From assembly GCF_003991355.1 (NCBI RefSeq), contig NZ_RCSU01000001.1:620001-684000 (forward strand): a stretch of 64,000 bases of DNA. The letters are read 5' to 3'. Under the pieces are notes generated by a model. The model was not told the origin of the DNA, did no database searches, and was given only the letters and a program-made list of their open reading frames with translations. A program made the position numbers and the translations under genes. This stretch comes from Pseudoflavitalea rhizosphaerae. GTDB taxonomy: Bacteria; Bacteroidota; Bacteroidia; Chitinophagales; Chitinophagaceae. Of the stretch, positions 44,875-54,700 are shown in pieces; position 1 is the first letter of the stretch; each line of letters begins with the position of its first letter.

Positions 44875-46269
44875 TTAATTTCTTTTTTGTTTTTTCACTT
44901 CATAGTTGACGGCCTTATTGCTTTTCTGGTACATTCTGCGGTCAGCATCCTTCATCGTTCTTACACTGTCGATGCTCTTCACATAGGTTTTCATCCGCAC
45001 ATGCTGTTCCTTCAACCTATCGGAATTGTAGGAAGCGGCCCGCGCTTCCAGCTTTCTCATACTCATAGCAGCTTCCGCTTTTGCGCCCTCATAGTTACCG
45101 CCATCCACTTCAGCCATCAGTTTGTCGAATTCTTCTGCCGATTCAAACAATGCCAACATTTCCTGTACCAATTTATCCTCACCTTCTTTATACAGAGACG
45201 CACTGCCGGTGGATTTCACCAGCACGCTTTTTTCAAGGCTTACTTCTTTCACCTTTTCTGCATCTGTGTATTTCAGGTGGCAGTTGAAAGCCAGTTGTTC
45301 ATTGATTGCTGGTGAAGCGGTCAGTTTGAGGAGGATGGCTTTTTCATCCTTCGCATAGATATCGTTGAAACGGATTTGCACTTTTCCATCTTTGATCTCA
45401 TGAGGGTAGCCGTACACTTTTTCACATTTCACGCCAGCGGGCAGTTGTATCTGCACAAGTGCATTCTGCGCTACCACACTGAGCAATCCTTTCAGTTCAC
45501 TGGCAAATAAGGCAGGGATTTTATCAGGACTATCTATAAAATAATAATTGGCCCGTCCTGTTTCCGCCAGCATGGTGAGCAGATCTTCATTGTAATCCGC
45601 TCCCAGTCCGAAAGTGGAAAGCGCGATGCCTTCCTCCGTATATTTTTTTTCTACTATTTTCCTGAGATCATCCGGAGCGGTAACGCCGGTATTGGCAAGG
45701 CCATCAGTGAGCAGGAGCACACGGTTCACGTAACCTTCTTTTTTAGTGGACTTCACCTGCGTGTAACCTTCAAGCATACCACCACTGAGATTGGTGCTGC
45801 CACGGTCCATGATCTTGTCGATGCTTTTCCGCAGGTACTCTTTGTTTTTGATGAGCTGTGAGTGACTGGTCACCTCTACATTGTCATCATAGTTCACAAT
45901 AGACAAATAATCTTCGTTGTTCAGTTGGTTCACCAGGAACTTCGCCGCTTCCCTTGCGTAGCGAATTTTATCACCCCGCATGGAGCCGCTGCGATCCAGC
46001 ACCAGTGAAACATTCAATGGCGTACGTGGTTTCTGTTTCTTTACTTCCCCGCTCACCACCTGCACATAAAGATAAATGGCGTCATTGGCGCCACGTAAGT
46101 ACCAGGCATTGCCGGGCCTGACTGACCAGTTGATGAGTTTGGAAGTATCAAAATCAAAGGGCTGATCCGGATCAGCGATTGTTGCCCTGTTCCCCTTCCG
46201 TGGCTGGCCTGCCATGAGGAAGAGAATGCCCAGGATGAAAACGGCTGCTGTGATGAAGATTGTGCGCAT
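44875..46269 (-). CDS. Exported von Willebrand factor A domain protein
   Basis: A 464-residue protein anchored by an amino-terminal hydrophobic segment (IFITAAVFILGILFLMAG). The vWA domain (~80-260) has a complete MIDAS: DRSGS (~89-93), Thr in GSTNLSGG and Asp in LLLTDGLAN, so it should bind a divalent metal and a protein ligand. The rest is a beta domain (~265-350) and a charged helical tail with many Lys/Arg. It resembles the stand-alone YfbK/VWA-type proteins of Bacteroidota with unknown partners. It is a single-gene unit between the palindromic element and its own terminator. Confidence 0.9.
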   Translation of the reverse strand: MRTIFITAAVFILGILFLMAGQPRKGNRATIADPDQPFDFDTSKLINWSVRPGNAWYLRGANDAIYLYVQVVSGEVKKQKPRTPLNVSLVLDRSGSMRGDKIRYAREAAKFLVNQLNNEDYLSIVNYDDNVEVTSHSQLIKNKEYLRKSIDKIMDRGSTNLSGGMLEGYTQVKSTKKEGYVNRVLLLTDGLANTGVTAPDDLRKIVEKKYTEEGIALSTFGLGADYNEDLLTMLAETGRANYYFIDSPDKIPALFASELKGLLSVVAQNALVQIQLPAGVKCEKVYGYPHEIKDGKVQIRFNDIYAKDEKAILLKLTASPAINEQLAFNCHLKYTDAEKVKEVSLEKSVLVKSTGSASLYKEGEDKLVQEMLALFESAEEFDKLMAEVDGGNYEGAKAEAAMSMRKLEARAASYNSDRLKEQHVRMKTYVKSIDSVRTMKDADRRMYQKSNKAVNYEVKKQKRN

Positions 46270-46384
46270 GAGTATTGGTTAAGTTAACAGACTGGTTTCC
46301 CGGAAGGATGTTGTAACCAGCAGGATTGCATAAACCAAATATGCCTTTAACATTTATTTTGCGGGATAATGCGCGCGGGGAGCA

Positions 46385-46503
46385 GTCGCTCGCCTCTGGC
46401 GAGTGACCACTAAGCAGTTCGCCTCCGGCGAACCAACCGGGTGCAGCACCTGATTGGTCGCCAGAGGCGACGGAATATAACTCACTTGCCAGAGGCGAGC
46501 GAG
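46385..46503. repeat. Intergenic four-hairpin palindromic element A-B-B'-A'
   Basis: Four hairpins in a row: A GTCGCTCGCC-TCT-GGCGAGTGAC (46385-46407), B GTTCGCC-TCC-GGCGAAC (46417-46433), B' GTCGCC-AGA-GGCGAC (46457-46471) and A' (46481-46503). A' matches the reverse complement of A at 20 of 23 positions. The A hairpin differs from the fecR A hairpin (4395-4418) only around the loop. It ends 16 bases after the stop of the thioredoxin gene read on the minus strand and could act there as 3' structure. Confidence 0.88.
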
Positions 46504-46518
46504 TACTCCCTGATTATA

Positions 46519-47775
46519 CTACAACGGATCGCCTTTTTCCATTTTGGCAAGCATATCCTCATAATGCTTTATCCCATATTTATTGTCTTTGACAAGCTCA
46601 AGCACTTTCTTCTGCATGGCGATGGCCTTTTCTTTAGCGCCACTCCTGTAGAGCAGGGTGGCATATACAGAGGCGGGGCCTTCCGAAGGATTCTCTTCCC
46701 AGGCCTGCCTGCTCCATTCCAGCGCAGTTTTCATCATCTTCCTGTTATCACTACGGCCGAGGCTTCTCGCAAAAGAAGTCAGTTCTTCAGGATGAATTTC
46801 ATTTTTATATTTTTTCACGAATGGGATCACTTCTTTAGCGAATTCCTCTTTTTTACCGGAGAACTGCAGGTGAAGCAGGTCCACTTTTTTGATGAGCATA
46901 TCAGCCATGCCGGGAAACTGCTGGCGGATCTTTTCCTTCACCGCAGAAGCCCCATCATCTGATTTACTCATCAGCCATTCGTTAGCGCCAGATTCCATCA
47001 TGGCTACGCGTGTAACTTTACGCTGTGCAAAACCTTTGCCCATGATAGCGTTGATCTTCGCAGGGCTCTCCATGAAGATCCGGAAGCTCGCATCGGAAGA
47101 ATGATTGGTGAATTCATCCAGGAACTCCAGGTTCTCTTTTGTGAACAGGTTTGTCTGTTGCTTCAGGTAAGCCTGAGATAAGCGGGCAGCATTCACACCA
47201 TCATATTTTTTCTTCGCTTCGATAGCCATTTCACGCAGCTTCGCCGGATTACCCTCCGCTTCCTTCACTGCATTTTCCATTTTTGTATAATGCTGAGTAG
47301 AAGGATCGAGGGCCTGCCCTGATACTTTTATGAATTCTTTCCCTTCTTTGGTGGAACCTACATACAAATGCACCAGCTTTCCATCAGGATTGAAGTACAG
47401 GAATGTGGGATAGGCCAGCACATTGTATTCTTTGGCAATAGCAGCAGCATCTTCATACCATTTCTGAATTTCCTCATTGTCTTTATTCGTTTTGTCCATC
47501 TGCACTTTTACATTCACGAACTTTTCATTGAAAAACTCACCTACTTCTTCTAAGGGAAACACTTGCTGGCTCATCATTTTACAGGGGCCGCACCAGGTGG
47601 TGAAGCAATCCATGAAGATGAACTTGTTTTCTTTTTTCGCTTTCTCTTTTACTTCCTGCCAGGTGAGGCCATGCTCGAAATGAATTCCTTTTTCCTGTGC
47701 AAACACAGGCAGGCTCAGCATTACAAAGAGAATAAAAGTAGTACAGGCGGCTAAGATCGTTTTTTTGTTTTCCAT
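46519..47775 (-). CDS. Exported thioredoxin-fold protein (WCGPC)
   Basis: A 418-residue exported protein; the signal peptide ends PVFAQEKG. A DUF255/thioredoxin_7-like domain (~30-150) has CGPC at residues 62-65 in FTTWCGPCKMM and the cis-Pro word NVLAYPTFLYFNPDG. The remaining ~270 residues are helical, TPR-like. I use the ATG at 47775, which begins the signal peptide; a GTG at 47805 would add ten residues. It is directly downstream of a decayed SusD gene (stop at 47802), so it was once the accessory gene of a SusCD pair and may now lack its original promoter. Confidence 0.9.
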   Translation of the reverse strand: MENKKTILAACTTFILFVMLSLPVFAQEKGIHFEHGLTWQEVKEKAKKENKFIFMDCFTTWCGPCKMMSQQVFPLEEVGEFFNEKFVNVKVQMDKTNKDNEEIQKWYEDAAAIAKEYNVLAYPTFLYFNPDGKLVHLYVGSTKEGKEFIKVSGQALDPSTQHYTKMENAVKEAEGNPAKLREMAIEAKKKYDGVNAARLSQAYLKQQTNLFTKENLEFLDEFTNHSSDASFRIFMESPAKINAIMGKGFAQRKVTRVAMMESGANEWLMSKSDDGASAVKEKIRQQFPGMADMLIKKVDLLHLQFSGKKEEFAKEVIPFVKKYKNEIHPEELTSFARSLGRSDNRKMMKTALEWSRQAWEENPSEGPASVYATLLYRSGAKEKAIAMQKKVLELVKDNKYGIKHYEDMLAKMEKGDPL

Positions 47776-47801
47776 GATTTGATTTTTTTCAGGATGAGTG
47801 A

Positions 47802-48120
47802 TCACCTTTCATTGGGTACAATACCCGGACTGATCTCCGGCGCTCCCGGAGGGATTGGATATAAGTAGAGTTAATCATCAGGAGCCAGGGTATAGGTAAC
47901 TGACTTGAAAAATATGTATAATTGTTTTTGAAAGTGCAGCTTTTTTGTTAATTCTTTTCAAGTCAATGAACCTGGCCGAAGTACAGAACAGTTCTCTCCT
48001 TCTTTCATCGAGCACAATATTCAAAGCCTCTGCGGGGGTAGCGGCTGAGAGATCTGCATATTCCAGAGGCTTAAACCCTTTCTGCCTGAACTGGTTTATC
48101 AGACTACGCCCCGGGCTATG
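47802..48120 (-). pseudogene. Remnant of a SusD/RagB gene (C-terminal part only)
   Basis: Reading the minus strand, one frame gives LINQFRQKGFKP, ATPAEALNIVLDERRREL and ARFIDLKRINKKAALSKT, which are the closing SusD helix and DLKR motif. After a one-base frameshift it continues YTLAPDD, an in-frame TAA, then LYLYPIPPGAPEISPGIVPN, matching the usual PIPxxEIxxxPGxxQN ending. The EGHRF motif has decayed to CTSARF. No amino-terminal SusD or SusC sequence remains upstream, where the locus 4 terminator lies ~60 bases away. The frameshift, the internal stop and the missing 5' part make it a pseudogene. Confidence 0.82.
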
Positions 48121-48180
48121 CGTAACCGCAGTTCACTTTCATCGCAATGCGAAAGGGTTTCATTGATTTTGTTATCGTAA

Positions 48181-48217
48181 AACAACAAAAAAGCACCCGG
48201 ATAAAACCGGATGCTTT
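48181..48217 (-). terminator. Terminator of the locus 4 operon
   Basis: On the minus strand AAAGCATCCGG (48217-48207), loop, CCGGGTGCTTT (48200-48190), then TTTTTGTTGTT. One G-T pair; strong. It lies 29 bases past the GxGYxYP gene stop. Confidence 0.92.
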
Positions 48218-48246
48218 ACCAATACCGTCTTTTCGGACTTAATTGG

Positions 48247-50076
48247 TTAGAAATATTTGTTCAGGAATTCCTTAGTTTGTTCGGGCCTGTATTTCATTCT
48301 CACCTGCCAGATCAGTTCTTCCACATTCACCACTTTTACATTTTCATTCAGTCTTCTGGCGCACCAGGTGGCGGGGGTAACGCCGCGCTGATCACCGCCA
48401 TTATTCTCTGCCAGCGGATCAGTGGAATTGCCGATATCCTTAAAAGAAGACCAGGCATGCACCATGGTAAGTGTATGTGTTTTTTCATTACCTGCCGCCA
48501 GAGAATTGATCTTCGAAGCGATATAAGCCGGTGTACCTTCACTGGCATGATTCTGCGCACCGTGGTTCCAGATGCTGTACCTGGCGGTGATCACTGGAAT
48601 ATCCACTCCCTGTTTGTTCCTGAACCACATGATCTCACCATTGCCACCTGCATAGGGTGTATACTGGACCGCCACGATACCGGCCAACTGATCATTATTG
48701 TTGATATAGGCCTGATAGGCTTCTTTTGATTTTGCGGACACCACATCTCCGCAGATCAGTCCCAGTACTTTTGTACGATGCTGGCGCATATGCGAACCGA
48801 TCTTCGTAGCGATCATATTCAGTAATTCGGTCCTGTTCTTCAACTCCCCGAAATTATCGGGATAGTAATATCCGCCACCACCGTATTCCACCAGAGATGC
48901 ACTCTGATGCTGCGCGCCCATCAAGCGTTCCAGCTGATATGGTGATAACATGCCCAGGTTGGCAACAGGCAATCCGTAAGACATATTGATGCCAGCACCG
49001 GCAGGATTGCCATAATATGAACTATTGTTGAAGTCGTTAATCATCCACATTACATTGTCTCCATCGGTGAGCAGGAAGCTCGCATAGTGTTTGGTGTCAT
49101 CGTATTTGATGAACTGCGGATTGGTCACTTTGGCCAGGCCGGCTTGTTTGTTCTCATAGCCTGCACTCATCATGGTGGCATTCCAGGCCCAGTCGAACGG
49201 CACCATCAGGTTGCCGCTTTGTGAAACCATGTCCACGAATGTTTTTTCTTCCAGCCCCTGCTCCCATCCGATCACCGGTGATAACGGTTTCAGCCATGCG
49301 AGGATATCTTTGATCAATGCCTGGTTATTGCCGGAAGCAGGCTGGTTGTACTTCTTATTGTAGTTCACCATCATCAGTTTGTTGGCAATGGCGTATCCGC
49401 GCTGGTTCCCTGTCATTACAGGCATCATCACCAGGGCATTGTTGTTACAATTGTCTTTGAATTCAGCCCAGGCATCTGCCGTTGTTTTATTAGTGGCATC
49501 ATACTTCATGGTATATCCCAGCGCTTTTACGCGCGCTTCATATTTCACATCTGCAATAATGGAATGATGAATATGTGCGGCCACGGTAGCGGCATTGATG
49601 CTCTCTTCATTGTTCACATCGCAGAGGATATAACCTTCGATAAAGGATTTGACATTACCGTGATGTTCTATCAGCTCCCAGGTACTCTGGTTACCGTTAT
49701 GGCTCATGCCGGTTTTCTTCACCACTTCGGAATAGTTAGAATTGGGATCCTGTGTCCAGACCATCGTTTCACTCCTGCCTTCGTTCACGGCCAGGGCCGT
49801 AACACCGATGATGCTCTCTGCAAGGATATGGTTACGGAGACTGTTATTATCGTCGTTGTTCTCATTGCTCCGGCTATCCACTACCAGCCAGTAATTCTTT
49901 CCTGGCTTAAGTTTGGGCATCCAGTACTGACCTTCATCTGCAAAGGCGTCGAACTGTTCGTTGTAAAGTTTCTTTTCATCCTGGGCAGGACGTTCGCCGG
50001 AAGGGCGGTTGTATTTGTAACAGCAGGTCAGCATTGAAGATGCGATCGCCAGCAGTAATATATTTTTGATGAACAT
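48247..50076 (-). CDS. GxGYxYP-domain lipoprotein, putative glycoside hydrolase
   Basis: A 609-residue lipoprotein (lipobox SMLTC, about Cys17-18). The family signature is visible as YGGGGYYYPDN near residue 396, with FLLTDGDNVMWM and VPFDWAWN upstream and ITARYSIWNH downstream. GxGYxYP proteins are predicted glycoside hydrolases, but no activity is established. The start is the ATG at 50076; an in-frame TTG at 50100 would add eight residues. It is the last gene of the LamG-SusC-SusD operon, so it is probably the surface or periplasmic enzyme acting on the glycan that the operon imports. Confidence 0.88.
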   Translation of the reverse strand: MFIKNILLLAIASSMLTCCYKYNRPSGERPAQDEKKLYNEQFDAFADEGQYWMPKLKPGKNYWLVVDSRSNENNDDNNSLRNHILAESIIGVTALAVNEGRSETMVWTQDPNSNYSEVVKKTGMSHNGNQSTWELIEHHGNVKSFIEGYILCDVNNEESINAATVAAHIHHSIIADVKYEARVKALGYTMKYDATNKTTADAWAEFKDNCNNNALVMMPVMTGNQRGYAIANKLMMVNYNKKYNQPASGNNQALIKDILAWLKPLSPVIGWEQGLEEKTFVDMVSQSGNLMVPFDWAWNATMMSAGYENKQAGLAKVTNPQFIKYDDTKHYASFLLTDGDNVMWMINDFNNSSYYGNPAGAGINMSYGLPVANLGMLSPYQLERLMGAQHQSASLVEYGGGGYYYPDNFGELKNRTELLNMIATKIGSHMRQHRTKVLGLICGDVVSAKSKEAYQAYINNNDQLAGIVAVQYTPYAGGNGEIMWFRNKQGVDIPVITARYSIWNHGAQNHASEGTPAYIASKINSLAAGNEKTHTLTMVHAWSSFKDIGNSTDPLAENNGGDQRGVTPATWCARRLNENVKVVNVEELIWQVRMKYRPEQTKEFLNKYF

Positions 50077-50106
50077 GATCTTTTGTTTGATGATGAGCAA
50101 TACGGC

Positions 50107-51765
50107 TTATTTGGTGTAACCGGGATTCTGATCGAGACCTTTGAGTTTATTGATCTCATCCTGCGGGATGGGTCGCACCAGGTGGTCCTCGTTCAGGTTG
50201 TCTGCTGCAATGGCCTGCGGGTTCCAGGCAAGTACACGATCGATGAGCTTGCCTGTCCTTTTCAGATCGAACCACCTGTCGTACTCACCCATCATCTCGC
50301 GGCCGCGTTCATCGAGGATGATATCAAGGTTCACGGCACTGAAGGTCATCAAAGGTTTGGCTGCATCATTCACGGCGGCTCTGCGGCGGATATCGTTCAC
50401 GCGTTGCAATGCCTTTCCGGGATTGCCATCACCAAGATGCGCTTCCGCAGAAAGCAGGTAAGTGTCTGCCAGACGATACACAACAGCTTCACGGCTACCA
50501 CCACCCTGCCATAGGATCTTCGTGTCTTTGAATTTCTTTACGATGGGCATCCTGTCTGAACCATTGGCCAGGTCGGGATAGGCAGCCACCTGTGGATACC
50601 AGCGGTATTTGCCATCATTCGTTTTGAAGGAAATGAATTCTTTCGCTCCCTTATTGTCGCCTGAATTATCGTTCCATACGGGGAAGTAGAGACCAAGCTT
50701 ACCGAAGTCAGCGTTTGCAGGATCATTGATGAGGAAGGAGCGCTCAAAAGTGGCATCATAACGGCTATCAATAGCCGGATCAGTATATAGTTCGTGTGCT
50801 TTGGGATTGATCCAGAATTCACGCTGCATATAGGAATAATCCTTCTGCACTTCGATGAACATATCAGGATAAAAGCAGGTAAGACAGAAACCGAACATTC
50901 TTTGAAGCGGGTTACCATCGCCATTGTAATTCCTGTCGGCTGCATATTGAACAGCAAAGATCACTTCACGGTTGTTCTGATTGTTCTCATCGAATACGCT
51001 CGCAAAATTGGGTAATAGCTCATAAGGTTTGCCGGCATCATCGATGATCAGATCGAAATAAGATGCAGCTTTATTGAAGTCCGTTGCCTCTTTGAATGGT
51101 TTGTATGCACGTGTAAGATAGAGCTTGCCGAGCAACTGCAATACTGCCGCATTGTTGATCCTTCCACGTGCAGAACTTTTTACCGGCAGTACATTCTTTA
51201 TCGACTCCAGCTCTGCAATCATGAAACTATAGAGACTGGCTTCCGTTTCCTGCGTCACTTCTGTAATAGGCTGTAATTGCTCCTCTCTGATCAGCGGTAC
51301 TTTGCCGAAGGTTTCAGTCAAATAGAAATAGGAAAGGGTACGAAGGAATTTCGTTTCGGCCACCATGGTATTGTAATCAGCCTGCGTTACACCTTCCCAA
51401 TCTGGTTTCAGACGGGTAAGGATGATATTGGATTCCTGCACCATCTTGTACAAGTTATTCCAGTAACCGCCCACCACGCCAGCCGTTGAATTGAAACTGG
51501 CGTCATAGGCATTGAACATATTGGCATCGGGATTGGCTTCTGCCGCCATGTACAGGTCTGTGCCCCAATACTGGATCTTGCCTTCGTTATAATGATTACG
51601 GAGTTTGGAATAGATATCAGTGAGCAGGCGATCCAGACCTGCTTTTGAATTGTAGAGCTCATCCGTGGTATGGGATGGGTTATCTGTATTGAGGATCTTG
51701 TTACAGCCTGCCTGGGTGAGCAGCACCGCCACAGCCAGTACCGGAACAAAAAATAGCTTCTTCAT
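50107..51765 (-). CDS. SusD/RagB-family surface lipoprotein, locus 4
   Basis: A 552-residue lipoprotein with lipobox TQAGC (Cys20). SusD words: ILNTDNPSHTTDELYNSKAG, YWNNLYKMVQESNIIL, VAETKFLRTLSYFYLTE, VYRLADTYLLSAEAHLGDG, ILDERGREMMGEYDRWFDLK and a final PIPQDEINKLKGLDQNPGY. At 552 residues it is larger than the other three, with a longer ligand-side middle, which fits a bulkier glycan. It is 18 bases after SusC 4 in the direction of transcription. Confidence 0.95.
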   Translation of the reverse strand: MKKLFFVPVLAVAVLLTQAGCNKILNTDNPSHTTDELYNSKAGLDRLLTDIYSKLRNHYNEGKIQYWGTDLYMAAEANPDANMFNAYDASFNSTAGVVGGYWNNLYKMVQESNIILTRLKPDWEGVTQADYNTMVAETKFLRTLSYFYLTETFGKVPLIREEQLQPITEVTQETEASLYSFMIAELESIKNVLPVKSSARGRINNAAVLQLLGKLYLTRAYKPFKEATDFNKAASYFDLIIDDAGKPYELLPNFASVFDENNQNNREVIFAVQYAADRNYNGDGNPLQRMFGFCLTCFYPDMFIEVQKDYSYMQREFWINPKAHELYTDPAIDSRYDATFERSFLINDPANADFGKLGLYFPVWNDNSGDNKGAKEFISFKTNDGKYRWYPQVAAYPDLANGSDRMPIVKKFKDTKILWQGGGSREAVVYRLADTYLLSAEAHLGDGNPGKALQRVNDIRRRAAVNDAAKPLMTFSAVNLDIILDERGREMMGEYDRWFDLKRTGKLIDRVLAWNPQAIAADNLNEDHLVRPIPQDEINKLKGLDQNPGYTK

Positions 51766-51783
51766 ATCTGCTGATTTGAATGA

Positions 51784-54700
51784 TTAGAATGTGATGTTCA
51801 ATCCGAGCGTGAAGCTCATCGGCATGATGGATAATTCACTGTAAGGATCTTCCCCGATGGATTCCGGATCCGAGCCCAGGTACTTGCTGAACGTGAATGG
51901 ATTATTAACGGTTCCGTACACACGAAGATTCTTCATTTTCACCCTTTTCAGTTTATCTGCATCGAAAGTATACCCGGCTGAAAGGTTCTGCACCTTCACG
52001 AATGTTCCTTTCACTTTACTCAGCACCTGTGTATGCAGTGATACGGCGCCAATGCCGGGATATTCGTTACTGGGATTGTCCGGCGTCCAGTAATTCACAT
52101 CCAGTTTGTTCCAGTGCTCATTGTCCCAGGCGGTGAACATGAACGTGAAAGGATCATCATAGAGGCCGCCTTTGCGCACATACACGAAGGCTGACAGATC
52201 CCAGTTCTTCCAGGTGAAAGTATTGGTGATACCGCCTGTCCAGTCGGGATTTGGCGAACCGAGCACTTTCATATCGCGCTCATCGAAGGCGTTATCGTTG
52301 TTCCTGTCTTCGATCTTGATATGTCCCGGCGCTTTGCCGTAACGGGCGGCAGCATCTTTTTCACTGGTTTGCCAGATACCGGTGAAATTGAAATCGTAGA
52401 TCACATTGATAGGCTGGCCAATGAACCAGCGGTTGGCAATATCATCTTTCTTATCGCCATAGAGGTCGCGGATCTTATTCCGGTTCCTGGAGAACGTTAG
52501 ATCGGTCTTCCAGGTGAAGTTTTTAGTGGATACGTTCACGGTAGTAAGTCCAAGCTCGATACCTTCATTGGAAGTAGATCCTATATTTTCGAGAAAGGAT
52601 TGATAACCGTTGATACTGGCTACTTTTCTTTCGAAGATCAGGTCGCGGGTGATGCGTTTGTAAACATCGAGCGTACCGCGGATGCGGTTGCGGAGAAATC
52701 CGAAATCCAGACCGGCATTGAACTCTGAGGTCATTTCCCATTTCAGGTTGGGATTGCCGATCTCGTTACCCAGGCCAAAACCCACGGTGCCTTTGTCGCC
52801 AAAAAGATAACGGCTCATCGCAAGACGGGTCCGGGTTACATCATGACGTACATTGTTGTTACCTGTAAGACCATAGCTCAGTCTGAGTTTGAGATCATTC
52901 ACAAAGGATACCTCTTTCATAAACTCCTCTTCGGAGATCTGCCAGCCAATGGCCGCAGATGGCATCATTCCCCATCGGTTTGATTTAGCCAGACGGGAAG
53001 TACCATCATAGCGGGTAGTGAGGGTAAGCAAATATTTTCCCTGGTAGGTATAGTTCACACGGCCCATGAAAGAAACCATGGCAGACTCCCAATAATCGGA
53101 TTCCACGCCAGTGATCTGGTCAGCAGTTTGAATGGCGTGCCAGCCTGAATTGTAGGGCAATCCTTCGCCGCGCATCCTGGAGCTCTCGTGCTGGTCCTGC
53201 TGAATGCTGAACAAACCGATGGCATGCAGTTTATGGTCTTTACCAATATTCTTTTTCCAGGTTACAATATTATCCCAGACCCAGTTGAAATTCTTGCCTG
53301 TTTCCTTGTAGGCATCAGGGGGATTCACACCACTCTTCGCCTGCGTATACAATCCTTTGAAAGTACCGTAGGTATAGGTATCATATTGACTGGCAAATTG
53401 TGATTTGAAACTAAGGTCTTTTATCGGCGATATTTCGATGTACCCTGAAATATTTGCGTAGTATTCTTCGCGTTCGCGGATATCGTTTTCCATATCGATG
53501 ATCGGATTCACTTTGCTGCTGGTGGGCTGTACTTTAAACAGCCTGTTGCCATTCTCATCATAGGGGCTTACAATCGGCGGAATGAAAAAAGCATTCACCA
53601 GCGCTTCAGAGGAGCCTTCATCGATATTCACCTTTGAGCCGTAGGTATTGAAGCCCATTTTCACCTTGCTGCTCATGCGATGCTCCAGACCGAGATTGGC
53701 GGTCATTCTTTTGAAACCCTCACGACCGGTGATACCGTCTTCATCGAAATAACCAAGTCCAAAAGTGTAACTGGTTTTCTCCGATCCACCGGAAGCGTTC
53801 ACACTGTGGCTATGGATCACTCCTGATTTGAGTACTTCCCTGGTCCAGTCGTAATACTCTCCAAAACGGACCCTGTCTTTTTCGGCGGCAGTGAGGAAAT
53901 CAGGACGGGATAAGGAAGAAGGTCCGTATTTATTTGTCCAGAGTGCGATGCGGTAATCAACATATTCGAGGCCATTGCCTTCTGAACCGATCATATCAGG
54001 AATGCGGGCCGGCACTTTGATGCCTGCATAGCCATTGTAGTTCACATCGAAACCATCTTTCTTCTTTCCCCCTTTGGTGGTGATGATCACCACGCCGTTG
54101 GAACCACGGGAACCATAGATGGCGCTGCTGGAAGCGTCTTTCAGCACATCTATCGACTCTATATCTGAAGGATTCAGGTAGCGCATGCCATTGGTGGTGG
54201 GAATTCCATCGATCACATACAATGGCTCGTTGGAGAAATTGAATGAATTGGTGCCGCGAACCTGTACATTAAAGCCGGCTCCCGGTCTGTTGGAGGTCTT
54301 GAGTACATTCACACCGCTTACGCGTCCGTTGAGGGCCTGCGTGATATCCGGCATCATGGATTTTTCCAGGGTGCTTCCATCGATGGTCTGAATGGCGCCG
54401 GTAACATCCTTTTTGCGGATGGTGCCATAACCGATCACCACTACTCCTTCCATGGTGCTGGCGCTTACATCGAGTTTGATCTTGAGATCACCTTCTATAT
54501 CCGCAACAGCGAGCGTTTGTGAAGCGAATCCCAGGAGGGAGATCTCCAGCTGTGCATTAATAGGCGCTGTGATAGAGAAGGCGCCAGAGGCGTCTGAAGT
54601 GGTACCGCGACTTGTGCCTTTGATACTGATGCTGGCGCCGGCAAGCGCTTTACCGGCAGTATCCAGGACTGTACCCTTTATATTCTTAGAGGCAGGCTGC

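Noticed and set aside
47838-47854. Palindrome CTCCGG...CCGGAG considered as another copy of the repeat family
   Set aside because: It lacks the GCTCGCC/GGCGAGC core and falls within the codons for the PIPPGAPE part of the SusD remnant.
47945-48166. Plus-strand frame of 73 residues in a gene-poor gap
   Set aside because: It is antisense to the SusD remnant, whose motifs are unmistakable on the other strand, and it has no recognisable features of its own.
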